DNA of 9,067 nucleotides from NCBI GenBank assembly GCA_013697465.1, contig JACCWU010000118.1, forward strand, positions 1-9,067. The letters are read 5' to 3'. The first letter of the stretch is position 1. Every line of letters starts with the position of its first letter. Below, in pieces: positions 1 through 5,346 of the stretch. The notes under the pieces were generated by a model, which was not told the origin of the DNA, did no database searches, and saw only the letters and a list, made by a program, of their open reading frames with translations. The DNA comes from Actinomycetota bacterium (GTDB lineage: Bacteria; Actinomycetota; Thermoleophilia; Gaiellales; Gaiellaceae). Made by a program: the position numbers and the translations under genes.

Positions 1-6
1 GAACGA

Positions 7-31
7 CGAAGGCCCGCGGTGCGGGCCTTCG
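7..31. terminator. GC-rich hairpin, probable factor-independent terminator
   Basis: A perfect 11-bp inverted repeat (CGAAGGCCCGC / GCGGGCCTTCG) is separated by a 3-base loop. Neither strand has a U-tract after the stem, which is common for terminator hairpins of high-GC actinobacteria. It could end a rightward gene lying left of the window or act on both strands. The 3-base loop and perfect stem favour a transcription stop over an operator, but nothing to the left is visible to confirm it. Confidence 0.55.
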
Positions 32-109
32 CGTGGAGGGCATCTCGAAGGGAAGGGGAATGCGCTCACCCATCCAAGCGCATAATCGTGAGCCGTGGGT
101 GAAAGCTTT

Positions 110-126
110 CTAAGAAGACGCTAAGA
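110..126. promoter_or_regulatory. Direct repeat with 11-bp period, possible response-regulator box
   Basis: The plus strand reads CTAAGA-AGACG-CTAAGA, two identical hexamers with an 11-bp period (minus strand TCTTAG-CGTCT-TCTTAG). Tandem hexamers about one helical turn apart are the usual binding pattern of OmpR/PhoB-type response regulators. On the minus strand a -10-like GATTAT lies at 87-82, so the box could activate a leftward promoter. An open frame without a Shine-Dalgarno site begins at an ATG at 73 and runs off the left edge, but it would include the hairpin at 7-31. The related repeat at 826-842 has the same AGACG spacer. The regulatory role is inference. Confidence 0.35.
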
Positions 127-157
127 AGCGGGCCGTTCCGGAGGGAACGGCCCGCTT
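126..157 (-). terminator. Strong hairpin terminator downstream of the 177-767 gene
   Basis: A perfect 14-bp inverted repeat (AAGCGGGCCGTTCC / GGAACGGCCCGCTT) has a 4-base loop. It begins 19 bases past the TAG stop of the leftward gene at 177-767. The A/T ends give a short AA..TT flank, but there is no long U-tract. Position, stem length and small loop make it the likely terminator of that gene; it is symmetric and could also stop rightward transcription. Confidence 0.75.
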
Positions 158-176
158 GATCCTTCCGCTGCCGGGA

Positions 177-767
177 CTACGGCTTCGCGGGGAACGTCTT
201 CGACACGAGGCGGTCGATGCGATGCTCCAGGCGCTCGAGGGCCTGGTCGGCTCGGGCCTGCGTGATGCGGCCCGCAGCGACGGCCTTGGCCAGCTTCTCC
301 TTAGAAGGCCCGATCATCGCGGCCTTCAGACCTTCGACGCTCTTCTCCTGCTTCGCCGCGAGGGCCGAAAGCGACGTGCCCGGAAGCTGCTCGCGGAGCT
401 CTTCCTTCGTCAGGCCGAGGTAGTGGGCCGCCCCGGCCAGAATGCCGCGCGCCCCCGGCCGCATGTGTCGGTGGCCCGGCCGCTCACACAGGTCAGCGGC
501 GGCGATTCGCTCACGAAGCTTCGCCGCGCGCTCGGGCGAGATCTTCCCCGCTTCGAGAGCCGCGGCAACGCGCGCGAGCATCCGCTCCTTGATCTGCGCC
601 TCGAGCTCCGCGACGCTCACGCCACGGTGCTCGGCAACCCTTGCCAGACGCGTTTCGCAGCGTGCGCTCCGTTCGTCGCCCGACGGGCCCGCGAGGGCGG
701 CTCCACCACCGACGAGCAGCGCGGCTGCGCCGGAGACGGCTGCAACGGCGTACCGATTCGTTCTCAT
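177..767 (-). CDS. Secreted helical protein with internal duplication, function unknown
   Basis: The product is 196 aa. The start is the ATG at 767, preceded at normal distance by GGGGAGGAG; an in-frame TTG at 785 has no such site. Residues 1-26 form a signal peptide (Arg at 2 and 5, hydrophobic core, AALA before the predicted cleavage), so the protein should be exported. The mature part is Ala/Arg/Glu-rich and predicted helical, with two Cys (37 and 94). It contains two related blocks, about residues 41-90 and 137-186, exactly 92 residues apart: each has an SV-x-x-L start and an A-x-A-G-(K/R)-I-(S/T) core (residues 72-78 and 164-170). Between them lies an LGLT-x-EELR segment (118-125). This pattern recurs in actinobacterial secreted hypotheticals; I know of no assigned biochemical function. 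A CpxP-like envelope-stress role is conceivable but unproven. It lies 108 bases after the dtxR-like stop, has its own terminator, and its upstream region carries a palindrome and a direct repeat that may control it. Confidence 0.8.
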   Translation of the reverse strand: MRTNRYAVAAVSGAAALLVGGGAALAGPSGDERSARCETRLARVAEHRGVSVAELEAQIKERMLARVAAALEAGKISPERAAKLRERIAAADLCERPGHRHMRPGARGILAGAAHYLGLTKEELREQLPGTSLSALAAKQEKSVEGLKAAMIGPSKEKLAKAVAAGRITQARADQALERLEHRIDRLVSKTFPAKP

Positions 768-781
768 TCCCAGTCTCCTCC

Positions 782-818
782 CCAAGATGTGTCTGCAGGA
801 CTTCCGCGCACATCTTGG
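782..818 (-). promoter_or_regulatory. Long perfect inverted repeat next to the ribosome-binding site
   Basis: CCAAGATGTG and CACATCTTGG form a perfect 10-bp inverted repeat with a 17-base spacer. It lies immediately upstream of the Shine-Dalgarno site and ATG of the 177-767 gene. In the leftward transcript the 3' arm abuts GGGGAGGAG, so a hairpin could influence ribosome access. Equally, the two arms are 27 bp apart centre to centre and could be a two-site protein operator. It lacks a U-tract and its loop is long, so a terminator for the dtxR-like gene is less likely. Confidence 0.5.
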
Positions 819-825
819 CGATGCT

Positions 826-842
826 CTTTGAAGACGGTTTGA
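826..842 (-). promoter_or_regulatory. Direct repeat upstream of the secreted-protein gene
   Basis: The plus strand reads CTTTGA-AGACG-GTTTGA (minus strand TCAAAC-CGTCT-TCAAAG), two near-identical hexamers with an 11-bp period. It lies 58 bases upstream of the ATG at 767, where an activator site would be expected. The repeat length and the AGACG spacer are identical to those at 110-126, although the hexamers differ in the middle. I read it as a candidate response-regulator box; no experimental support is visible. Confidence 0.3.
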
Positions 843-875
843 GCGATTCGTAAGGGTTGGCGGCTGTCCAGGCGG

Positions 876-1562
876 CTAGGCAGCCCGGACGTAGATGCCC
901 TGCGCCGCCTTGTACGCGATGGCGCGCTCGGCGCCCTCGACCGCGATGGTGAGCTGCCCCGCCGCGGGTTGGGCGCCTCGCAGCTCGACCCGAGTGCCGG
1001 GAACGAGACCTTCGTCGTAGAACCAGTGCAGGAGATCGCCGTCGTGCTCGGCGAGGCGCACGATCTCACCACCCGGCCCGGGAGCGAGCTCGGCCAGCGA
1101 CACGAGTCCCGCATTCTCCGCCTGCTCGACGTCAGGCTCGACCGGCCATCCATGCGGACAGCGGTCGGGCCGGCCGAGGCGCTCGTTGATCCTCTCGATC
1201 ATCTCTTCGGTGAACGTGTCACCGAGCTCGTCCGCGTGCACGTGCGACTCCGCCGCCGTATAGCCCATGAAGTCGGTCAGGAAGCGCTCGATGATCCGGT
1301 GCTTCCGGACCACCCGGTTCGCGCGCTCGATGCCCGCGGGCGTGAGCACGGCCTCCTTCTGCTCTCCACGCTCAACGAGGCCGTCCGCCTCGAGCCGCTT
1401 CAGCATCTCGCCGGCCGACGCGCGCGAAACGCCGAGCATCTCCGCCACCCGGGCCGCGATCGCGGTCGAACCCGTCGAGGGGCGGTACTCCCCGATCGGA
1501 AAAGCGAGGAAGTAGATCGTCTCGAGATAATCGTCGACCGAATGCCCGTGCGTCTGCGTCAC
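876..1562 (-). CDS. DtxR/MntR-family metal-dependent transcriptional repressor
   Basis: The product is 228 aa with the full three-domain layout of the family. An N-terminal winged helix-turn-helix (about 8-78) has a recognition region around GVSRASAGEMLKRLEADGL. A dimerisation and metal domain follows (about 80-150), with H88, E92 and H107 aligning to the ancillary-site ligands of DtxR and the family signature CPHGWPV at 135-141. A C-terminal FeoA/SH3-like domain spans about 153-228. The N-terminal D11 and E14 match the MntR ligands D8 and E11, but the helix that normally supplies C/E-x-x-E-H reads D111, G114, D115, so the primary metal site is atypical. The GTG at 1562 is the only sensible start: an in-frame TAG lies just upstream and no Shine-Dalgarno site is properly spaced, consistent with leaderless translation. 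It begins 33 bases after the fbpB stop, at the end of the iron transporter block, and probably represses it through the palindromes at 4219 and 5269. Iron is inferred from context; manganese sensing is not excluded. Confidence 0.93.
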   Translation of the reverse strand: MTQTHGHSVDDYLETIYFLAFPIGEYRPSTGSTAIAARVAEMLGVSRASAGEMLKRLEADGLVERGEQKEAVLTPAGIERANRVVRKHRIIERFLTDFMGYTAAESHVHADELGDTFTEEMIERINERLGRPDRCPHGWPVEPDVEQAENAGLVSLAELAPGPGGEIVRLAEHDGDLLHWFYDEGLVPGTRVELRGAQPAAGQLTIAVEGAERAIAYKAAQGIYVRAA

Positions 1563-1568
1563 TCCGCC

Positions 1569-1574
1569 AATCTA
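1569..1574 (-). promoter_or_regulatory. -10 element (TAGATT) for a leaderless dtxR-like transcript
   Basis: On the minus strand TAGATT is followed by exactly six bases and then the GTG at 1562, placing transcription start at or next to the start codon. The only Shine-Dalgarno-like sequence (AAAGGAG) lies 22 bases from the GTG, too far to serve it. The element sits in the short fbpB-dtxR gap, so the regulator may have its own promoter as well as operon readthrough. No clear -35 is seen. Confidence 0.5.
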
Positions 1575-1595
1575 CCCTGCGGATCTCCTTTCGGT

Positions 1596-3188
1596 CTACC
1601 CCGGGCCGCCAGACTCGAACCGACGATTCGAGGAGAGGAGGTAGAGGACTGGCGCGGACACTGCGATGAGGACGAGTGCCGGCAGCGCAGCCCGCGAGTA
1701 CGCGCCGATCTGGGTCAGCTTCCAGATCTCGGTCGCGAGCGTCTGGAAGCCGATGGGCCGCAGTAGGAGCGTCGCTGGGAGCTCCTTCATGGCCGAGAGG
1801 AAGACGAGCGCGGCACCGGCGAGCACTCCCGAGCGAACGAGCGGAAGGGTGACGAGGGCAAGCGTCGCCACAGGGCCACGCCCGAGCCCTCGAGCCGCCT
1901 CTTCATAGCGCGGGCTCACGCCTTCGAGCGCCGACGCGACTCCCGACAGCCCCTGGGGGAAGAAGCGGACGACGTACGCAAACACCAGGAGCGCGAGCGT
2001 CTGGTACACGGGCGTCGCATACCGGGCGGCGAAGAAGACGAGCGAGAGCGCGATGACCAGCCCGGGCAAGGCGTTCCCCGCATATGACAGTCGTTCCAGG
2101 GCGCGGGATGTAGGCGAGGGATATCGAAGCGCGAGAATGGCGACGGGCACCGCAGCGAGCACCGCGAACCCCGCGGCGAGGCCCGACGCACCGAGCGAGT
2201 TGATCGCCTCGCTCCAGGGGATGTCGAGCTGCTGATCGTTTGCAATCCCGTGCGCGAGCCAGTAGCCGAGCACTCCGGCCGGTAGGCCGAGGAACAGCCC
2301 GACGACGCTGGTGCAGAACACGAGCGCGGGCACGGTCCAGGGCCCCAGCGGCACGACCACGCCATCTCGTTGCGATCCGGGACCGGCTCGGTAGAGCCGA
2401 CCCTTTCGCCGCAAGCGGGACTCGGCAACGACTGCCACCGCGGTGAGGCCGACAAGCACGAGCGCGAGGGTCGCCGCGGGCGCGCGGTCGAAGAGGCTCC
2501 CGTACTGGACGTAGATCGCGCGCGTCAACGTGTCGTACCCCATGAGGGTGACGACGCCGAAGTCGGAGAGCGTGTAGAGCGCGACGAGCAGCGAGCCGAG
2601 GCCGACGGCGGGACGCAGCGCCGGTGCGGTCACGCGGAGGAGGACACTGCGACGCGAGGCCCCGAGCCCTCCCGCGGCTTCCTCGAGCGCGGGATCGAGG
2701 CCGCGCAGGGTCGCCTGCGCGAGGAGGAAGACATAGGGATAGGTCGCCAGGGTAAGCGCCGCGAGTGAGCCCCAGTAGCCTCTGACGTCTGGGAGTCCGT
2801 CGATCCCAAGGGCTTCGGCCAGCAACCCTCGTTCGCCGAAGAACCCGAGCAGGCAGAACGCTGCGACGTAGCTCGGGATTACGAGCGGCACCGCCGCGGC
2901 TGTGCCCCAGAACCGGCGTCCGGGGAGGTCCGTGCGCGTCACGAGCCAGGCCACGGGGACCCCGACGAGCACCGAGGCGACGACCACCCCGGCCGCGAGC
3001 CGAACCGTGTTCCACACCAGTCGCCAGGTGGCGGGCTCGCCTAGGATCTCGATCGCCCTGCCGCCGCCGGCAACTCGGATGACGAGGTACGCGAGGGGCA
3101 ACAGGAGCGCCGCGACGACAAGCCCCGCCGCAAGAGCGAGCGGGAGCGGAGCGCGGATCGCTCTACCCCGGCCCGCTCGGTTGGTCAC
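1596..3188 (-). CDS. fbpB: Ferric iron ABC transporter, fused two-domain permease (FbpB type)
   Basis: The product is 530 aa, a very hydrophobic membrane protein forming the channel of an Fe(III) importer. It is two binding-protein-dependent permease domains in one chain, the FbpB/SfuB arrangement, so one polypeptide supplies both halves. Each half carries the EAA loop that contacts the ATPase: LEEAAGGLGASRR (168-180) and YEEAARGLGRGP (428-439). About 12 membrane helices are expected, beginning near residues 14-38. The segment after the second EAA loop, MKELPATLLLRPIGF (467-481), is characteristic of iron(III) permeases and argues against sulfate or polyamine systems. The GTG start at 3188 overlaps the fbpA stop by four bases (GTGA) with no separate Shine-Dalgarno site, so translation is probably coupled. 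The stop is TAG at 1596, followed by the dtxR-like gene. The length is normal for the family and the frame is intact. Confidence 0.93.
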   Translation of the reverse strand: MTNRAGRGRAIRAPLPLALAAGLVVAALLLPLAYLVIRVAGGGRAIEILGEPATWRLVWNTVRLAAGVVVASVLVGVPVAWLVTRTDLPGRRFWGTAAAVPLVIPSYVAAFCLLGFFGERGLLAEALGIDGLPDVRGYWGSLAALTLATYPYVFLLAQATLRGLDPALEEAAGGLGASRRSVLLRVTAPALRPAVGLGSLLVALYTLSDFGVVTLMGYDTLTRAIYVQYGSLFDRAPAATLALVLVGLTAVAVVAESRLRRKGRLYRAGPGSQRDGVVVPLGPWTVPALVFCTSVVGLFLGLPAGVLGYWLAHGIANDQQLDIPWSEAINSLGASGLAAGFAVLAAVPVAILALRYPSPTSRALERLSYAGNALPGLVIALSLVFFAARYATPVYQTLALLVFAYVVRFFPQGLSGVASALEGVSPRYEEAARGLGRGPVATLALVTLPLVRSGVLAGAALVFLSAMKELPATLLLRPIGFQTLATEIWKLTQIGAYSRAALPALVLIAVSAPVLYLLSSNRRFESGGPG

Positions 3189-4183
3189 GTCAGGTAGCCG
3201 GTCTCGCGCAGCATCTCGATCGTCGCCTCGTGCTCGGCCCCGAAGCTCGTCAGGTCGATGTCGAGGCCCGCGAGGTCCTCGAGGGGGGGAAGGCCAGGCT
3301 TGGGCGCTATCCCCTCGACGAGCGGATACTCGGCCTCCTCGGCTTCGTCGACGTAGAAGCGTTGGGCGTCGGGTGAGAGCAGGAACTCGACGAATCGCTC
3401 GGCCGTGGAGCGATCACCGGTGCTCTCGAGGACTCCGGCGCCCGCGACGCTTACGAGTCCTCCCGGGTCGTCCGGCTCGAGGAAGTGGTTTGCGATCGGC
3501 GCGTCGGGCTGCTCCTCTTTGACCAGATAGAGGTAGTAATGGTTGACGAGCCCGAGCTCGATCTCGCCTGCCGCGGCGGCCTCGACGATCGGCGTGTTCT
3601 TCTCGTACGTCTTCGGGTCGTTCGCCTTGAGGTCGAGCAGCCACTGTCGCGCCTTCTCGTCTCCCTCGGCCAGCCGCATCGCCGTCACGAACGCCTGAAA
3701 AGACGCGTTCGTGGGGGCGATGCCGATTCGCCCCTGCCAGCGCGGGTCGGTGAGATCGAAGACGGAGTCGGGAACCTCGTCCTCGGCGAGCGCCTCGGTC
3801 GAGTAGACGATCACTCGTACACGACCCGATGTGCCGACCCACCTCCCGTCGCGGTCGCGGAACTGCTCCGGGACCATTCCGAGGATCCCGTCCGAGAGCG
3901 GATCGAGGTGCTCCTCGACTGCGCCCAGCGAGCCCGGATCCTGGGCCCAGAAGACGTCAGCCGGCGAATTCTCCGCCTCCTCGGCGATCGTGGCAGCGAG
4001 CTCCGCGCTGTCGCCGTAACGCACCTCGACCTCGATTCCGGTCTCCCCCGTGAACATCGCGAAGAGCGGAGCCACGAGCTCCTCCTCCCGCCCCGAGTAC
4101 ACGGTCAGCGTGTCGTTCGAGCCGCCGCAAGACGCGGCGGCGATCGTGGCTGCAAGGATGGCGAGGAGCGCGGCCAGCCTCAT
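3185..4183 (-). CDS. fbpA: Ferric iron ABC transporter, substrate-binding lipoprotein (FbpA type)
   Basis: The product is 332 aa. Residues 1-19 form a lipoprotein signal with lipobox A-A-S-C; Cys19 would be lipidated, anchoring the protein outside the cytoplasmic membrane as expected in a Gram-positive-type envelope. The mature chain is a family 1 extracellular binding protein of the Fe(III) group. It begins LTVYSGREEELVAPL (26-40) and has the conserved NHYY motif (214-217), where the adjacent tyrosines Y216 and Y217 correspond to the iron-coordinating pair of Neisseria FbpA. A further conserved stretch is DPRWQGRIGIAPTNASFQAF (146-165). The ATG at 4183 gives the proper signal peptide; only a weak purine-rich sequence precedes it. 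It lies 66 bases after the fbpC stop, with an 18-bp operator palindrome in that gap, and overlaps fbpB by four bases. Its likely partners are the neighbouring FbpB and FbpC. Chelated iron or another trivalent metal is an alternative ligand. Confidence 0.93.
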   Translation of the reverse strand: MRLAALLAILAATIAAASCGGSNDTLTVYSGREEELVAPLFAMFTGETGIEVEVRYGDSAELAATIAEEAENSPADVFWAQDPGSLGAVEEHLDPLSDGILGMVPEQFRDRDGRWVGTSGRVRVIVYSTEALAEDEVPDSVFDLTDPRWQGRIGIAPTNASFQAFVTAMRLAEGDEKARQWLLDLKANDPKTYEKNTPIVEAAAAGEIELGLVNHYYLYLVKEEQPDAPIANHFLEPDDPGGLVSVAGAGVLESTGDRSTAERFVEFLLSPDAQRFYVDEAEEAEYPLVEGIAPKPGLPPLEDLAGLDIDLTSFGAEHEATIEMLRETGYLT

Positions 4184-4218
4184 CCGAAATCGTGTCGTAA
4201 GGTTGCCCAGTGCATTGA

Positions 4219-4236
4219 TGTAAGGCAGACCTTACA
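4219..4236 (-). promoter_or_regulatory. Operator palindrome before fbpA (putative DtxR-type metal box)
   Basis: TGTAAGG-CAGA-CCTTACA is a perfect 7+7 inverted repeat with a 4-base spacer. It lies in the fbpC-fbpA gap, 35 bases upstream of the fbpA ATG. The same arms and spacing recur at 5269-5286. The TAAGG...CCTTA core resembles the 19-bp TTAGG...CCTAA boxes of DtxR/IdeR proteins, and a DtxR-family gene lies in the same operon. On the minus strand it contains TAAGGT, which could serve as a -10 that the bound repressor would block. This implies an internal metal-regulated promoter for fbpA-fbpB-dtxR. Confidence 0.75.
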
Positions 4237-4249
4237 GAACGTAGAAGCG

Positions 4250-5269
4250 TTAGTGCAGGACCGGCACGCGACCGTCGTGGAGCCGTACCGAGACACGCGC
4301 TCCGAGGGGAACGACCTCGGTGGACGGGCGCTGCGACACGACCTCGAGACCGTTGACCCGCACGCGGTAGAAGACGTCGTGACCGCGGAACTCGCGGGCG
4401 ACGACCTCGGCATCGCCGTCCGGATCGAGCTCCAGCTCGAGGAGCTCGGGACGGATCAGGACCTCAGCCGTCGCGGCGCTCGACGAGCCGTTGGCGGCGA
4501 AGGCCCCGATGGGCGTCTCCACGACGCCGGAGACCACACGGCCGGTGAGCACGTTCGCGGCGCCGACGAACTCGGCCGCCCAGCGCGACGCGGGCGCGAA
4601 GTACAGCTCCTCGGACGTCCCCTCCTGCACGACCTTCCCGTCGCGCATGAGCGCAATCCGGTCTGCCAGCGAGAACGCCTCTTCACGGTCATGGGTCACG
4701 AGGACGACGGTGACACCGAGCGGCCGGATGATCTCGGTGACCTCGGCCCGAAGCATCTCCCGGAGGTGGGGATCGACATTCGACCACGGCTCGTCGAGCA
4801 GGACGAGCTCGGGAGCCGGCGCGAGCGCGCGGGCGAGCGCGACTCGCTGCTGCTGGCCGCCGGAAAGCTCGTGTGGGTAGCGCCGCCCGAGGTCGTCGAG
4901 TCGGGTGAGCGAGAGCAGTTTTGGGACTCGTGTCGAGCGCTCGCGGCGCGGGAGCCCGAAGCCGACGTTCTCCGCGACCGTGAGGTGCGGGAAGAGGGCG
5001 TAATCCTGAAACACCATTCCGACGCGCCGACGGTCCGGCGACACGAAGGATCCCGGGGCCGCGACGACGCGGCCTCCAACGTCCACGGTTCCACCGTCCG
5101 GCCGCTCGTACCCCGCGACGAGCCGCAGGAGGGTCGTTTTCCCGCAGCCGGATGGCCCGAGGAGCGCGACGACCTCGCCTCGGTCGACGCACAGGGAGGC
5201 CTCGTCGACGGCAACCGTCGCGCCAAACCGCTTGGTCACCGCGTCGAGTCGAATCATCGAGCAACTCAT
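4250..5269 (-). CDS. fbpC: Ferric iron ABC transporter, ATP-binding subunit (FbpC type)
   Basis: The product is 339 aa, the cytoplasmic ATPase that drives Fe(III) import. All nucleotide-binding motifs are intact: Walker A GPSGCGKT (38-45), Q-loop Q88 in VFQDY, signature LSGGQ (135-139), Walker B LVLLDE (155-160), a D-loop with SNVD and the switch histidine H193. The C-terminal 100 residues (about 235-335) match the TOBE-like regulatory domain of the FbpC/PotA/CysA group. Length and order are normal. The first ATG (5269) sits at the edge of the operator palindrome. An ATG four codons in (5257, giving MIRLDAVTKRFG) matches the typical family N-terminus better. Neither has a Shine-Dalgarno site, so the start is uncertain by 12 bases. 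It is the first gene of the leftward iron block and is divergent from priA across 77 bases. Specificity for iron rests on the neighbouring FbpA and FbpB; the ATPase alone would not tell. Confidence 0.92.
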   Translation of the reverse strand: MSCSMIRLDAVTKRFGATVAVDEASLCVDRGEVVALLGPSGCGKTTLLRLVAGYERPDGGTVDVGGRVVAAPGSFVSPDRRRVGMVFQDYALFPHLTVAENVGFGLPRRERSTRVPKLLSLTRLDDLGRRYPHELSGGQQQRVALARALAPAPELVLLDEPWSNVDPHLREMLRAEVTEIIRPLGVTVVLVTHDREEAFSLADRIALMRDGKVVQEGTSEELYFAPASRWAAEFVGAANVLTGRVVSGVVETPIGAFAANGSSSAATAEVLIRPELLELELDPDGDAEVVAREFRGHDVFYRVRVNGLEVVSQRPSTEVVPLGARVSVRLHDGRVPVLH

Positions 5270-5286
5270 GTAAGGGAAACCTTACA
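5269..5286 (-). promoter_or_regulatory. Operator palindrome at the fbpC start (putative DtxR-type metal box)
   Basis: TGTAAGG-GAAA-CCTTACA is a perfect 7+7 inverted repeat with arms and spacing identical to the site at 4219-4236. It touches the first possible start codon of fbpC. On the minus strand TAAGGT (5284-5279), with TTCGCA 18 bases upstream (5308-5303), forms a plausible promoter whose -10 is embedded in the palindrome. A metal-loaded DtxR-type protein bound here would block transcription of the whole iron block. The motif match to DtxR boxes is by resemblance only. Confidence 0.75.
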
Positions 5287-5334
5287 GCGCGAGTTCGTCC
5301 CGTGCGAAGCGGACTGCCGCCTTGCGAGGGTCAC

Positions 5335-5340
5335 TAGTCT
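5335..5340 (+). promoter_or_regulatory. -10 element (TAGTCT) for a leaderless priA transcript
   Basis: TAGTCT is followed by exactly six bases and then the GTG start of priA at 5347, so the first transcribed base should be at or beside the start codon. The purine run GGAG lies only two bases before the GTG, too close to work as a normal Shine-Dalgarno site. The spacing equals that at the dtxR-like gene and is one base shorter than at def. No convincing -35 is present. Confidence 0.6.
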
Positions 5341-5346
5341 CGGAGC

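Noticed and set aside
1..73. A leftward open frame from ATG 73 running off the left edge, after a -10-like GATTAT
   Set aside because: It has only 24 codons, no Shine-Dalgarno site, and would have to read through the perfect hairpin at 7-31. It is mentioned under the nearby direct repeat but not called as a gene.
61..110. Small overlapping inverted repeats (TGCGCT/AGCGCA, TCACCCA/TGGGTGA, GAAAGCTTTC)
   Set aside because: The arms are 5-7 bp with variable loops, which occur often by chance. There is no neighbouring gene or conserved riboswitch sequence to give them meaning.
969..1766. A 265-codon plus-strand frame opposite the dtxR-like gene
   Set aside because: It is antisense to a clear DtxR-family gene, crosses its start and the end of fbpB, and has no ribosome site or recognisable domain.
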